Assembly: GCA_002633005.1 (NCBI GenBank)
Contig: NMRA01000151.1
Span: 146,799-174,059, forward strand
Direction: 5' to 3'
Length of the DNA: 27,261 bases
Source: Phoronis australis
Lineage: Eukaryota; Phoronida; Phoronidae
A program made the position numbers and the translations under genes. The notes under the pieces are model-generated. The model ran no database searches, was not told where the DNA came from, and worked only from the letters and a program-made list of their open reading frames with translations. Of this stretch, positions 1 to 11,157 are shown piece by piece (within the stretch, counting starts at the first letter, position 1; each line of letters starts with the position of its first letter).

Positions 1-2193
1 GCAGTCCTGTGTACCATACGCAAAAAATGTGGATTCGTATGGAAATCAAGCCTCCAGTATGCAAGCACACACGGCCAGGTAAAAATACACAGATTCAGCA
101 AATTCAAGAGATTATTAATTCAATTGTTTCTCTCTAAATATGCTGATATGTAGCCAAAATCGATGAGGAAGAAGATTTTAAAGTTAGAAATTAAAAAAAA
201 TATATGTTGTAAAATCATTATTTTAGCCAAATAAGTTGAGCTACAAACTCAAAAAACTCGCTTCGAAATAGTCCGATAATCAGCGAATCGCGAGGCCTCT
301 TCTATCGGTGTGTGTATGTCACAGGCTAAGCAACGACTTCTGTGACTGTGGATTGCTTACTTCCTCTAATTCCGGCTATTTCCGGCTACATATGTATTGA
401 TGTCAAAATGGCAAAACACGAATGGCTGCATATTCTGTGCTGTGAAAAAAGTAGCTTCTGAAAGAGGGAACATCTGTTTTTGCCACGTTATTCCAAAGAA
501 TGACAATGTCTTATGGAAGGGACCGTGGAAGTTATACGCAAATTGTGTAGCGAGAACGGTAACACTCAAGGTTTTTTCAAAGGCTGTACGGTGTTACGTG
601 TTCACAGACACTTGCAATGAATAATTTATTCCAAACTTTTGTGAATGGTTATTAAGAAAGTAACATCCGGTGCAAAACATTGTCCAGTGCAGATTCATAA
701 ACACATTTTGCGGAAAGTTTTTGTGTTAAGAAATGAGCAGAATGGTGTATATTATTATTGCGGCATGTATGAACATAACTATTTAAATTTATTAATGAAC
801 CTTTCTATTGATTAACTGGATCTTTTCACTAAACCCGTTGTCCTTCAACCAAACACCTTAGATTATTATGTAAATTGGTGATCAATTCACTAGGTGTATT
901 TTAAAAACTATTTCAGAGGCAAGCAAGTAAGAAAAGTACCCATGTGTGCACCCAGTGGGGGCAAAAACATCCGCCTCAGAAAAACCAAAAGTCTGAGAAA
1001 ATGAAACAAAAATCCACTAAAAGGGCAAGAATTCGGCGAATGCACAATTCATAGCTCTGAATGAACCATTTTTCTTTTTTATTAAGTAAAAGGTCCACAT
1101 TGTCAAAAATTCGAGCCCCCATATTTTAGGGTATATTTGGTCTGTACGCAAAAATCTTCAAATTTACTGAAAATCTCAAAATCAGGTGTTCAAAGTACTC
1201 CAATGCAGTTTTGTTGGTACACAGGTCTGTTACAGCCATCACAAACGAAAGAAGCTGTGGTTTGTGCAATGCACATCCCAACCAGTTTAGAAAGAGATTG
1301 GTGTTGCACAGGATAATTTTGTTTGTAATTTGCTGCATGGAAGACAGAATAATACCCATGACAAATTTACTGACAGAACATCAACAAAACAACAACTGGT
1401 TATAATTTTTATATCTTCTCAACAGAATCACTCCCTTTGTATAATCCATGTGTCTTCAGCCACTCCCATAGATTTTACCAATGGTGAAAATAAACTGACG
1501 TACAGATGACAGGAAAAACTTGTGACTGGACTGACTGCAGTTTTGGTCAAGATGTCATGGTTCAAAATTCAAACTTCATGATTTGCATACTAGACAGCCA
1601 TTACCAGCCCAAACAGAGTGAAATTGCCATCATTGAGCAAGACGGAGCACTTTTATTGAAGAAATGGCAAAAGTAATGATTTTCTTAAAGTTTGAACTTC
1701 AAAAAACTTTACCACAATCAAAGTACAGGAGAGCTGGAATGACTTGGGCTTGTGTATTCCCCACCTAAATATTTCTTCTTTATTTCACTCCATTTTGGAA
1801 TTGCAATGGTGTCTTATAATACGCACAATCAATTGGGGTATAAAATCATCAACATAACATCTTTAGTTGAACTAGTTACAGAGATTTTGCACTGCGTCCA
1901 ATTTATGTTCAGAATGTCCGATTGATTTTCCTTTAGTCCAGACATTTGTCTGATTCACTGCTGGGAATAGTGCAAACAGAATTTGCTTCCTTTGGCGCTC
2001 ACGTTTGTGGTGAACTTGACGACTCAAGGCAAAGAGCTACTCTGCTCAGAAGTTGATCGTTTTCTCTATAGCTGACCAATGGTGAGTTTTAACGCACTGA
2101 TTTTGAAAAAGGTCCTGACAGAATTTGACTTCAGAACAAATGTCCAAGACAAAAGGAAACTTGCAAAACCTCTGTAGTTACGGTTTTTCTTAC
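1..2193. other. Intron/3' part of the SYNRG locus, no confident gene
   Basis: AT-rich sequence with no recognisable SYNRG exon. The first 86 bases are open in two plus-strand frames and end at CCAG|GTAAAA, so they could be the end of a plus-strand exon, but no product was recognised. A 75-codon plus frame at 397-624 is Cys/Trp-rich and is followed in another frame by about 55 open codons (to about 810). This might be a decayed transposon or captured exon; it resembles no family I can name. Confidence 0.4.
397..810 (+). pseudogene. Unrecognised Cys-rich open frames, possible decayed gene fragment
   Basis: Seen: an open frame at 397-624 with Cys at GCIFCAV and ICFCHV spacing, plus KGPWKLY. After its stop, a different frame stays open through SGAKHCPVQIHKHIL and NGVYYYCGMY. 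Two neighbouring frames with Cys/His-rich content could be one ancient coding unit broken by a frameshift. A THAP-type zinc finger was considered because of the Cys spacing and the FCHVIP string, but the conserved C-terminal part is not visible. Chance open frames remain likely in this AT-rich DNA. Confidence 0.15.
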
Positions 2194-2285
2194 CATCAGA
2201 TGGCTGCCAGCAATAAATGCCACAAGGTTATTCCAAGCAAGGTCCAAATTCTTAAGTAGCGAGTCCAATGTAGTGTTTGACAGAG
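2194..2285 (-). CDS. SYNRG: SYNRG exon: WNNL segment, last exon recognised in window
   Basis: The acceptor is CTTTGCAG|CT and the donor is CTGATG|GTAAGA, phase 0. The frame reads ALSNTTLDSLLKNLDLAWNN followed by LVAFIAGSHLM. The vertebrate match is KLQQLLKDIDKVWNNLIGFM. A normal GT donor ends it, so the coding region continues. The family's Cys-rich C-terminal tail (an LDFSSC...ACGVCL-type stretch in vertebrates) was searched for by eye between 1 and 2193 and not found. It probably lies below position 1. Confidence 0.92.
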
Positions 2286-3307
2286 CTGCAAAGAAGCAAA
2301 AAATGTACTAAAAACTTTAAAATGAAAACTACAGCCATTAAGAAAAGTTTACATACCCCATTGAAATTCACTCAACTCTAATCTACGTGCATGTATTAAG
2401 AAATTAAGAAGTAGACAAGTTTACAAAAAGATGGTCAGCAATGAAAGATTTATCAACAATGTAAAGCTACATTTCATTAATCACTCTCTCTCTCCCTCTC
2501 CCTACCTACCCCTCTCTCTCTTCACACAATGTACAGTACAAACTATTCTACATACTCCTTTTTGTTTGTGTTTTGTTTATTAAAACCCAGCTAGGGTGTA
2601 CATTTAACTTTACTTGAACCCTCTGCTAAGTGACTGTAATATGTATAAGGCAAGGGAATCCCAGACCTTTGTAAATGCTCATCTGAGTTGGAAAAAAAGA
2701 TAAAGTCAGTACCAACTTGACAAGGTAAGCGGTCTAATTCAAGAGTTAGTCTTTTTACATGGAGATTGCCAAGGGCGATTAGATTGCAGGATAAGAAATG
2801 TCAGGAGACAATTTTGCTTTAAAAAAATGCACGACGGTAGTTGAAAGAACATAAATTTGTCAAATGTCTTTATTTTAGGTTACCAAGAAATTCTAAAAAC
2901 AGGATATGCCAAAAATAACCAGTTTTCTAACACGTGGAAACTTTCTGAATGGGCCAGTCAGCTGGGGTCAGTCAGCTGGGGCCAGTTTCACTAGAAAAAT
3001 GTAATTTTGGGCCAAACACTAGAAGTAAGCAAGCATTTCACTATAAATAAACGTTGGAAGTTATTTTCTAAATCTGAAGACTGTTTAAACCAGTTTTTAA
3101 TCTAAGAAAAAAGTAGTAAAAGGTTAGTAGCCACAGCTGATAATCAAGACTTACGACAACAAAATGTCATACATGTACTGATGCACATTTTTGGTCAAAC
3201 AGATGATGTAAATCACACTATCGATATGCCTTGGAAACTTTCAAACAACGATACACTCACAGGCAGTAGAGAGAAATGACTCCATTATTAATATCATAAG
3301 TACTTAC
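2286..3307. other. SYNRG intron
   Basis: Between the WNNL and VEVYRV exons. Contains a pyrimidine (CT) microsatellite at 2483-2521 and a short direct duplication near 2958-2985 (GTCAGCTGGGG twice). No other feature seen. Confidence 0.7.
2483..2521 (+). repeat. (CT)n-rich microsatellite
   Basis: An interrupted pyrimidine run of CT and CCTA units. A simple repeat in an intron, with no implied function. Confidence 0.9.
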
Positions 3308-3364
3308 CTATAACTTTCCTAGATGCCATTATACGACAGACAACGCGATACACCTCAACAATAC
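3308..3364 (-). CDS. SYNRG: SYNRG 57-base exon: VEVYRV segment
   Basis: A very short exon, acceptor CTTTGCAG|GT and donor ATAG|GTAAGT, both at phase 1. It encodes GIVEVYRVVCRIMASRKVI, matching GVVEVYRVTKRVELGI of vertebrates. The split Gly at its start (G plus GT) and split Ala at its end (G plus CT) both complete correctly, which is strong support for such a small exon. It continues the helical C-terminal domain. Confidence 0.93.
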
Positions 3365-3741
3365 CTGCAAAGGACAACAATCACTAACAATAAGTAAGGC
3401 TGCCTGGAAGATAGAAAAGCTTGAAGACCTTACAATGGTTTAACTTAATATATAAACTGCACAACTCTCAACAGGATTCCTAATAAGCGTTTATTTTAAG
3501 GGAATTAAAATTAATAAGACTAAGCATCAAGTAAACATAGCACAACTTGCTAACACTTCAATAAAGCAGACGATGAATTGTTTGGCCCAAGTTTGAATCT
3601 TGTGTCTGCAGTCCATTACATGGCGCTCATTATACCCAGGTTGTCAAACAGTTTCAGGAAAAAAGTAGGCTTAATTTCTAACAAAAATTACAAATGCAAT
3701 TGAAAAACGTGCCTTACGTGAAATCCCATGAATTAGCTTAC
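3365..3741. other. SYNRG intron, nothing further seen
   Basis: A short intron between the WQRC and VEVYRV exons, with canonical GTAAGC...TTTGCAG borders on the minus strand. AT-rich, with no repeat or open frame of note. Confidence 0.7.
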
Positions 3742-3892
3742 CTGAGAGATACTCAGTTCCCTTCTCAGACTGTATGATTTCCTTACACACAGATGGAGAG
3801 GTAATCTCGTTGAATGTACTGTTGGCATTTTTGAGCAGCTCATAGGCACTTTCCAGACATCTCTGCCACTTTACAAGGTGACGATCGCTGTC
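3742..3892 (-). CDS. SYNRG: SYNRG exon: helical C-terminal domain, WQRC segment
   Basis: The acceptor is GTTTAAAG|GAC (phase 0) and the donor is TCAG|GTAAGC (phase 1). The frame reads DSDRHLVKWQRCLESAYELL, then KNANSTFNEITSPSVCKEII and QSEKGTEYLS. Vertebrate synergin gamma has YEWQRCLGSALNVIKKANDTL, then SSSVCTEVIQSAQGMEYLLG. This is the most conserved non-EH part of the protein; its precise role is not well established. Confidence 0.95.
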
Positions 3893-4892
3893 CTTTAAAC
3901 AAAAAGTCCAACTTGATTAACAATGAAATGTAGACTACACATACTTGCACTTAATTTAATAAAATGACACACTTGGGCTGGATGTATTTGACTTATGACC
4001 CAGTGAGACAATTTAGATTCTACGACAAAGAACACCATACAGGTCACAAAATATGTTCTTCATAAAACGTATCAGCATCCAAGGAACATGCAATAGTGTA
4101 AGTAATTGGTTACCGTACCCCCAATTCTGAGACAAGCACATTCATAGTCCATTGTATGGTGGTTATAGAATGAATGTTATCTACCATCAGGGTCTCACTG
4201 ATGGTTGTGTAATATTGAATTAGCATGCTTATGCACAGTGTAATGCGATCAGTTAACACCCTGAAATAGCTAACACAGCCAAGTCCAACTGAGATTCTCC
4301 TTTCTGGCAAAAATATTGTTTGTGAATAGAAAAGCTCAATATTTCACGTATTTAATTGCTAAATACCACGATCCAGGGTTTAATATCTGTACTCAAATCT
4401 CAATGATTTGAAAATTGACCAATGGCGGCTGGGCGCGCTTTGAGAAAACTTACATACATTTATTGTTAAATCATGCTACACGATTGGTTAGTTTTTAGCT
4501 AGTTTCTGAGTCAAGTCAGAGTACAGAGATTAAAGCCTATCTTCAACGGAATTTTGTTATTTTATTTGTATTGGGCTAACCAGATAGTCATAGCAAAGCC
4601 TTAGTAAAATAAGGGAACAAGAGTTCAATCATACAAATGTAAGCCCGTCAAATGATAGATGAAGTTGCCTTTACATGCCATGTTGCATCACCGCGAGATC
4701 CCAGCACAAACAAAGGGCCGATAGAAGTTGTACTTAATGGGGTTCTGAATAGAACACCATCGCGAGCCGGTGTTATTTGCAGCTGTTTGAATTAAAAGGT
4801 GATTTTCGCCATGACGTAGACAAAAGCAAGTCAATATACCTAACAGTTCGTTACATTTAGCAGTTATGGCACTGGTGGGCTCAGAGCAATAC
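3893..4892. other. SYNRG intron upstream of the foldback
   Basis: Part of the large intron between the SKIMHDIE and WQRC exons. No coding similarity seen; the minus-strand open frames here look like chance. Confidence 0.6.
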
Positions 4893-5298
4893 CAAGGTAC
4901 CAAAACTACATGGTCAACGGACTCATAAACACGGGCACGGACGCACGAACACGACTCACGGACCTGCAAACACGGTCCACTGACTCACAAACACGGGAAT
5001 GAACTCACAAAACACGATCCACACACCCAAATACACGGGTCATAGACTCATATTCATGAGGAAACACGGTTAACACCCAGGAAGCCGATGAGTCCGTGAC
5101 CCGTGTTTAACGGTCCGTTAACCGTGTTTCCTCGTGAATATGAGTCCGTGTCCCGTGTATTTGGGTGCGTGGATCGTGTTTTGTGAGTCCCTTCCCGTGT
5201 TTGTGAGTCAGTGGACAGTGTTTGCAGGTCCGTGAGTCGTGTTCATGCCTCTGTGCCCGTGTTTATGAGTCCGTTGACCGTGTAGTTTAGGTACCTTG
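4893..5298. repeat. Large foldback: 182-bp inverted arms of a degenerate 21-bp minisatellite
   Basis: Left arm 4893-5074 and right arm 5117-5298 are near-identical inverted copies of equal length, with only scattered substitutions, around a 42-base centre. Each arm is made of degenerate units of 20-21 bases starting GTGTTT, for example GTGTTTGTGAGTCAGTGGAC, GTGTTTGCAGGTCCGTGAGT and GTGTTTATGAGTCCGTTGAC. The centre holds another such unit that is itself nearly palindromic (TTAACGGTCCGTTAA). The arms end in CAAGGTACC and GGTACCTTG. No target-site duplication is obvious and no protein is encoded. It may be a foldback transposon, a MITE, or a minisatellite that duplicated in inverted orientation. 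Confidence 0.93.
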
Positions 5299-6986
5299 AA
5301 TACTATAGGAACCAAATTTACATTTTTTTTTTTAAATTGGCTGGGGGGAGGGTTATTTTGCTATGACTTTACCTTTCTTGCACATGAAAATTTGACTTAA
5401 AAGCATGGTCATGTGACAATAATGAAGACACAGTAGTAAGAAGCATCGATATTACTCCTTTCAGAAAATATATACTTTTAATGGTTGACAAAGCAGAGTG
5501 TTTTCTTCGTTTGACTTAAGGTCCTAAATTACCTAGGGGCAAAGATCTATGACCATACATCAGCATCAACACAGGATAAATACGGAGAGCACAGCAAGCC
5601 AAAAGAAGTACAAAAACAACATAAAGCTTTAATATGTGTTCACAATGCACAACAGATGGGAGCTTTCTAGGAAATTTGTTTATCAGTTTCATGTAATGAA
5701 CAAGGAGACAACAATTTGACCACAACGGAAAGCTGCAATGTCAGAATTGACAAAAAGTGTTGGTATCACACCTTTTACAACTCGCATCAAATCAAGAACT
5801 TAAAAAATTATTTTCAATATTTGCAGCAAACAAATAAAACATGCCACAAAGAACACAGCACTAGGCATCCAAACATTAGCAGGTCTAGTCCATATCACAA
5901 GGTTTGGCAGACAAATGGAATATGGCTGGACTTTTGTAGTTTGCCATTGTTGACAAAGAAGATTTAGTTGCAGAGAGCAACAGCATAACTGGCTAGGGTC
6001 ATGAATGAGAAAAAGGAGATTCATCATCATGACTTCCTGAATTTGTGTGGATGTTGGATGGGCCTTGGAGTTTTATCATCTTGAAATAACTGAAGCCGAA
6101 GGGCAAAAATCCCTGGGAAAATGTCATTTCCTATAGCACAATTCACTTACTTTGCTGCCTCACCACCTAAATTTGCACAAGCCCCAGGGCATTGGCCTCT
6201 GTGAACTCCCCTCTTAATATCACAGTCTGTTCATCTGATAGAAAGTGCACACTCCCAAATTATCAAGGAGGGTTTAGCAAGGCCTTTAACAGAGAACCCA
6301 ACAAAGTCATAAGGACATATCACTATACGCCCAACTGCAACATGTAGTGATGCAGTCTGCATGTAATATGCTATAAGATTTACCACTTCTTGTTTAAGCC
6401 ACCCATTAATAAAACACAACTAAATGAATACGTATTGAACGATCCGCATACTTTTGGGTACCTTAAATACTACTAAAGTGTGAATTTTACTTGTGTTATC
6501 ATCCCGTCTCTAACATAAGTTACATGAAATTGATTTCCCAGTAAAATTAGATAAATGCCCAACACACCTTAGCCATGTCACAGCCAGGCTAGATTCTGTA
6601 GACCCCAAGACACTAGCTTGAGCTTGTGGAAAAAAATCTAGCACTTAAGAAATGGAAACAATGAAATCAAATCTAAGAATCAAAATTACAACCTCACCGA
6701 ACAACCAAGTTTCAGTATCTGCCACATTGCTGGGATAATGTAACAAGATCCCAAGCATAATCGTGAAACACTCACACCTTTCACTCTCGTGATCATGCGA
6801 GGTCTTGCCAGATCTTCCTTTCCTTGGAAGAAACTTTGCCTAAAGAATGCTACCCTGATTTTACATTGCTATCCATATTTTACGTACTCTTGCCCTTGTT
6901 AGCATGGAGAAGCCATACACTGCTGACATGGTCACGGAGGTAAAGAACAACAAATGTTACAATACGTTACCCAACCCAAGTCCTAC
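5299..6986. other. SYNRG intron downstream of the foldback
   Basis: AT-rich. The string GGTACCTTAAATACTA near 6459 nearly repeats the outer edge of the foldback's right arm (GGTACCTTGAATACTA at 5290), hinting at a second trace of the same element. Small open frames at 5716-6030 and 6231-6419 show no family resemblance. Confidence 0.5.
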
Positions 6987-7084
6987 CTCTATATCATGCA
7001 TTATCTTGCTATATCTATCACCCACTATAGGGGTATTAGTCTCCTCCAGTAGCTCACTAGCTGACCGAGGCTTAGACTGCTTCT
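6987..7084 (-). CDS. SYNRG: SYNRG exon: entry to the conserved C-terminal domain
   Basis: The acceptor is GTTTCAG|AG (G plus AG gives Glu) and the donor is ATAGAG|GTAGGA, phase 0. The frame is EKQSKPRSASELLEE followed by TPIVGDRYSKIMHDIE, 33 residues. The vertebrate counterpart is a RSNTLNEKPALPVIRDKYKDL-type stretch immediately before the helical C-terminal domain. The exon is too short for ordinary ORF searches; it was found by similarity and confirmed by matching splice phases on both sides. Confidence 0.92.
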
Positions 7085-7915
7085 CTGAAACATAATCAAC
7101 AAAAAAATTAACTTAAGGCAAAAATTCTTCAATTTGAGACACAATATGGCGGACAGGTAAAATGTCATCTCTCAACAAAAATAACTTTTCAGAAAAATTT
7201 ACTTTGTGTTTAGCATGGTTTGTAATGCATAGCTATAACCAAACAACATTTGATAATATTTGGAGCATTTGCAACAATGTGGTAAGCATATGACGAATAG
7301 AAATATGGCAATTTAGCAATAATATTATTTTCGTCCCAAATTAGAAGAATTTTTACTGCACATTATACAGTTTAACATTGAGAAAAAGTCCATGCTTTGA
7401 TGTTCGCTGTTCAAACAGCTTGTATAGAATAAAGCGGACTTGCACAATTCTAGGACTAATCACTAATTTTCAAACATTTTTTTGTTCTAGATGCACATTT
7501 TAAAGCAGTGTTAAAAGTCACCTTAAAGCCAAGATATATCCATCCTCTATCCATTTTCAGTTTCAACACCAACTTTTGACTTACAACTCAGTGTAACCAA
7601 ATGGCTCCTGTTATTCCTTATAACGACTAGAAGTAACTAATGATCCTCACAAGACCTAAGACTACGTTATTGCTTACTAAGCACTGAAACTAACATTAGT
7701 TGTTTGGACGTAAAGGAATATTACTGCAGAGTGATCGCTGGCATTTTGTGGTGCTTTTAAACAAACACCTGAAAAACAACACAGCGTACAGATATGAAAT
7801 AATATTTGTAGTTTTGAATTGCCTAACAACATTTGTGCCAATCTACAGCATTATTCCCAGTAACAAGTAAATCATCAATACACAAATTCTTAAAGGATTC
7901 TATATCAAAACTAAC
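7085..7915. other. SYNRG intron, nothing further seen
   Basis: Between the SLDLP exon and the KPRSASELL exon. AT-rich sequence without recognisable repeats or coding similarity. Confidence 0.6.
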
Positions 7916-8644
7916 CTGTAGCAGTGTTCTTTGGCAAGCTGTGATTGACTGTCCGTGGAGGTATGGATGGAGCAGAGTTGAACTCTCCAAAACTTTCCTC
8001 TACCACCGGTATGGTACTGATGTCATCATTGTCAACCTGTGATGGCTTCAGGTCTAGACTCTCCAGTGACTTGACATCAGAGCTGCTGGCAGACTTGACC
8101 ATCTCTAGGCCACCATAGTCAGAACTACACGTTGAGTGGTTGTCACCACCACCTGACCCAGCTGATGATTGGTTCTTGACGCTTGGCAAATCCAGGCTTG
8201 ATATTGATTGGCTGTCAGGATGGGTACGCAACTTCCAGCTTGGGAACATGTCCAAGCTGCAAGCAGACTGGCTGTCTGATATTGATATGACTCCCTGCAA
8301 CGAACTCACCCCTGGAGGCGCACACGACTCAAGGAATTCTGAGCTAGATGACCCAGAATCTTTCATCGACTGTCCGTCAAGATCAAAATCTTTTCCTTTT
8401 TGGCCTGGCTCAACTTTCACAGGAGGTTGATGGCCGAAAAAGTTCCTTTTTGTTCTCAAGTGGTCAGCTGCAAAGGCAAGATCTGTTGGAGTCTTTGGGC
8501 TGTCATCAGGAAACGGAGGCGGGGAAGGTCGGAGGTCAAAGTCGTCACGATCATCACCAATACTACTCAAAGGTGGCGGCTGGGGCTTCCAAGAAAAGTC
8601 ACTTTCTGATGAGTTCATACTGGCTTGCAAATGATGAAATTTAT
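7916..8644 (-). CDS. SYNRG: SYNRG exon: Ser-rich region with SLDLP segments
   Basis: The acceptor is CTTCCAG|AT, whose AT completes GAT (Asp) with the G of the previous exon. The donor is ACAG|GTTAGT, phase 1. The frame has a WKPQPPP/DDRDDFDLRPSPPPF segment, KDFDLDGQ, then several Ser-rich pieces: SISSLDLPSVK, SLESLDLKPSQ and SDSQSACSLDMF. These match the SLDLPS/SSLDLPT segments of vertebrate synergin gamma. An ear-type motif EESFGEFNSAPS lies near the end. It is about 242 codons, largely disordered. Several plus-strand open frames over it are antisense shadows. Confidence 0.94.
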
Positions 8645-9892
8645 CTGGAAGTGAAAAAAGTGACAGAAGATGCAAATTTTAACAAAAAATATAAAGATCA
8701 GACAAAGGAGAATAATATATTATCATAATAATAAAATTGAAGCTCAAATTATCAAGTTTAACTGTTTTTCAACATAGTATGTTTAATTACAGTGGAACTT
8801 TTACAAGGTATTTCCAAACATTCTATTTATACAGAAGTAATTTTCAGAATACTTCAATCAAAAGTACTCATAGTATCAACTACTAGTACCCCTGCAGTTA
8901 CTTTTCGTGTGAAAATATGAAGTTTGCCAACACACAGAAGACTCACAATTTTAGGTACACTGATGTTACCAAAATTTAGAAATACATAACATCATTCTTT
9001 AATCTATGTACTATAGACCAAAAAATAAAAATCATTGGAGTCTGTTAAGCAACAATTATTTAAAACAAGAATAACTAATATATTATGGGCTATCAAAACT
9101 GAACCATCAAAGTGTAACATCTGAAGTAAAATGAACAGACAAAATATTGTGTTTTTTCTAACATTCTTCATGACAAGGAACTATGTTCAAACATTCTTTC
9201 TAACTGTCTTCATACTTTGGTCTTCTGTATATTTTTTGGACTACATGGGTGTAAATAAGACCATTAACTCTTTGATTAGAAAAATATTGAGCAACACTTG
9301 GTGCTTTACAAAAGATTAATGTCACCTGTTAAGGTGACTTTTGTCAAATTTTCTCCAGTCGACATTTCCACAAGAGAAACGGAAGTCTTGATTATTTGAC
9401 AGTTGAGCTCTTGGGCAAAAACGTTTTGAAAGAAAATCACAGACAAGCCTTTTTATAGCTAATAAAATAGATTCTGTGATCATACATACACGTGCACATA
9501 CACGCATGGACATTCCTGGACTGTGCCTTTGCGCCATTAGTGCATAAAAAATAAAAAGGAGCAAGTACATCGCAGCAGTGCGCCCCCCGGGCACATCTAA
9601 AACACAACTCTTCCAAAAATGATAGATTCTAGTCAACTTGTAGTCAATAGGGTAAAACATGACTGTTCTTAAAGCGATTGGCCTTGGGTTTCTGTTTCTT
9701 ATGTTACCACTTTAATTACACTAAGTCCGCTGAGCACAATTTTTTTGTAAAAAGGTACACTGTTGTCATCAGGTAAATCCCCAAAGGGCATAGATTAAAA
9801 CCTGGTCAGGAACGTCGCTGTACATGACGTACACATACATGAACATGTGTACTGAGCTGAGGAGCTTGAGACTGGACTCAAGGGTCCAGCAG
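8645..9892. other. SYNRG intron with probable SINE body at its distal end
   Basis: Mostly AT-rich unique-looking DNA. Open frames at 9131-9319 (+) and 9322-9660 (-) are low-complexity and look like chance. The stretch from about 9740 to 9892 may be the body of the tRNA-derived SINE whose head is at 9893-9967, since it contains a T-rich/A-rich edge near 9740-9752. Confidence 0.4.
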
Positions 9893-9967
9893 TGTGCCCC
9901 AGTGGGACTCGAACCCATGACCTTCATAGAAAGCTGACACTCATCCCACTAGGCCACACTGCTTCCT
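9893..9967 (-). mobile_element. tRNA-derived SINE head (A and B boxes)
   Basis: On the minus strand, TGGCCTAGTGG (9946-9956) fits the RNA polymerase III A box and GGTTCGAGTCC (9905-9915) the B box, about 30 bases apart as in tRNAs. The presumed acceptor-stem ends (GGAAGCAG... and ...CTGGGGCAC) do not pair, and no CCA or clean anticodon stem is visible, so this is a SINE head rather than a functional tRNA. The body probably runs on toward lower coordinates. It directly abuts the CTCF-like repeat copy that begins near 9990. Confidence 0.8.
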
Positions 9968-10228
9968 CTAGGAGTGTTAGGGGGCACCAATCTAGTCAAA
10001 ATAGTCCAAAATTCATTGTCAGCCATGCTTTTCTTAGCAAGAACACAATATACTGACTTCATTATCATTGTTAGAGTGGTTGGCGAAACAGAAATGGACG
10101 CCAAAAACAGACTAGAAAATAATAAAATTGGCCACTAGGAGGTGTACACTATGTCAAAGCCATTGTAACACGGGAAGTTGTTATCGCCTCTTTTGACTTT
10201 TTGCCAGAGTTCATAAAAATGTTCAAGA

Positions 10229-10401
10229 AATATGAAGATGCAGTGAAAAACAAAAACAAAAATTGCCCCAAGATGGCACAGTGAAAATGGAATCCACCCA
10301 AAAGTTGACGTCATCTTTTGTTGTCGACTTCATATAAATAAACTTGCCAAATTTAGTACAGATCCTTCAGAGGATTTAGGAGATACAGTCATGAACACCA
10401 A
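10229..10401 (+). repeat. Perfect 173-bp direct duplication, first copy
   Basis: Identical base for base to 11158-11330 (offset 929), by direct reading. It runs from AATATGAAGATGCAGTG to ATGAACACCAA. The flanks then diverge: here CAAGAGCAACG follows, in the other copy AAAAACAAAAA. Confidence 0.95.
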
Positions 10402-11156
10402 CAAGAGCAACGCGAAGCATTGAAATGCGCCCACAATTGCACCGCATACGGTATCCTTCTAGGGTTGTTTATTGGTACCTTAAAGTGGCCAGAAGAGGGC
10501 ATACTTTGCAAAATGGAAAGGCATGGTCATTGTCTCCTCAATAGGCTAGGGGCAAAATGTGAGTAATCTTCATAATACAAGCACATCCTATACACCAGTT
10601 GCTTAAAGCACCACAGAAACACAGAATTAAAAACAAATTTACCAACATACGAGATTAGCACAGCATTAGAATGCCTGAAAAAAATTTCTACTTGGAACTT
10701 TTCCTTCATAGTCACGAAGTAACACAAAGTATACACCTGAAGACCTATGAAAATACAGAGGTCAATGTACCGTAAAATACTAAAATTGCCACTAGAAGCA
10801 AATACTAAAATTGCCACTAGAGCCATACCGGTAATCAGAATCATCCTAAAGTTGTTATCGTCCGTTGTCAACATCACATTAATACACTTGCTAAATTTAG
10901 TAAAGATCCTGCAAACGGTTTGGGAGATACAGCCATAGGCGCAAAAAAACAAAACTGCCACTAGGAGGCGCCACAGTAGTCCAAATCGTCTGAAAATCAT
11001 TGTCAGCTGTCTTCCTTATAGTAAGAACATACACGCCAATTTTCACAATCATCCTTTGAGCGGTTTGGTTGATAGAGGGGTGGACGCAAAAATACAGACT
11101 CGAAAACAGTAAAAATGGCCACTAGGTGGCGCAAACTACGTCGAATCCATCTGAAA

Positions 11157-11157
11157 N
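11157..11157. other. Single N, possible contig seam
   Basis: The only ambiguous base noticed in the window. It lies exactly one base before a perfect 173-bp duplicate, which fits joined contigs or an unresolved base call in a repeat. Confidence 0.8.

Noticed and set aside
397-624. THAP-type zinc finger
   Set aside because: Only the Cys spacing and an FCHVIP string fit; the conserved C-terminal residues of the domain are not seen.
1126-1405. Opposite-strand frames of 64-77 codons
   Set aside because: No splice context, motifs or similarity; they look like chance in AT-rich DNA.
1-2193. Last SYNRG exon with the Cys-rich tail
   Set aside because: No minus-strand segment here showed the expected LDFSSC or ACGVCL-like strings after a phase-0 acceptor.
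5078-5105. CGATGAGTCCGTGA in the foldback centre resembles a hammerhead ribozyme core
   Set aside because: The catalytic GAAA box and a cleavage-site stem are not in place nearby; GAGTCCGT is simply the recurring minisatellite unit.
8140-8728. Plus-strand open frames over the SLDLP exon
   Set aside because: They are antisense to a phase-verified SYNRG exon and have no family resemblance.
9893-9967. Functional tRNA gene on the minus strand
   Set aside because: A and B boxes are present, but the acceptor-stem ends do not pair and no anticodon stem is clear; a SINE head fits better.
10527-11000. A 157-codon minus-strand frame rich in Phe/Leu/Val that looks like a membrane protein
   Set aside because: It lies wholly in the degenerate repeat family; related frames appear in other copies by composition alone.
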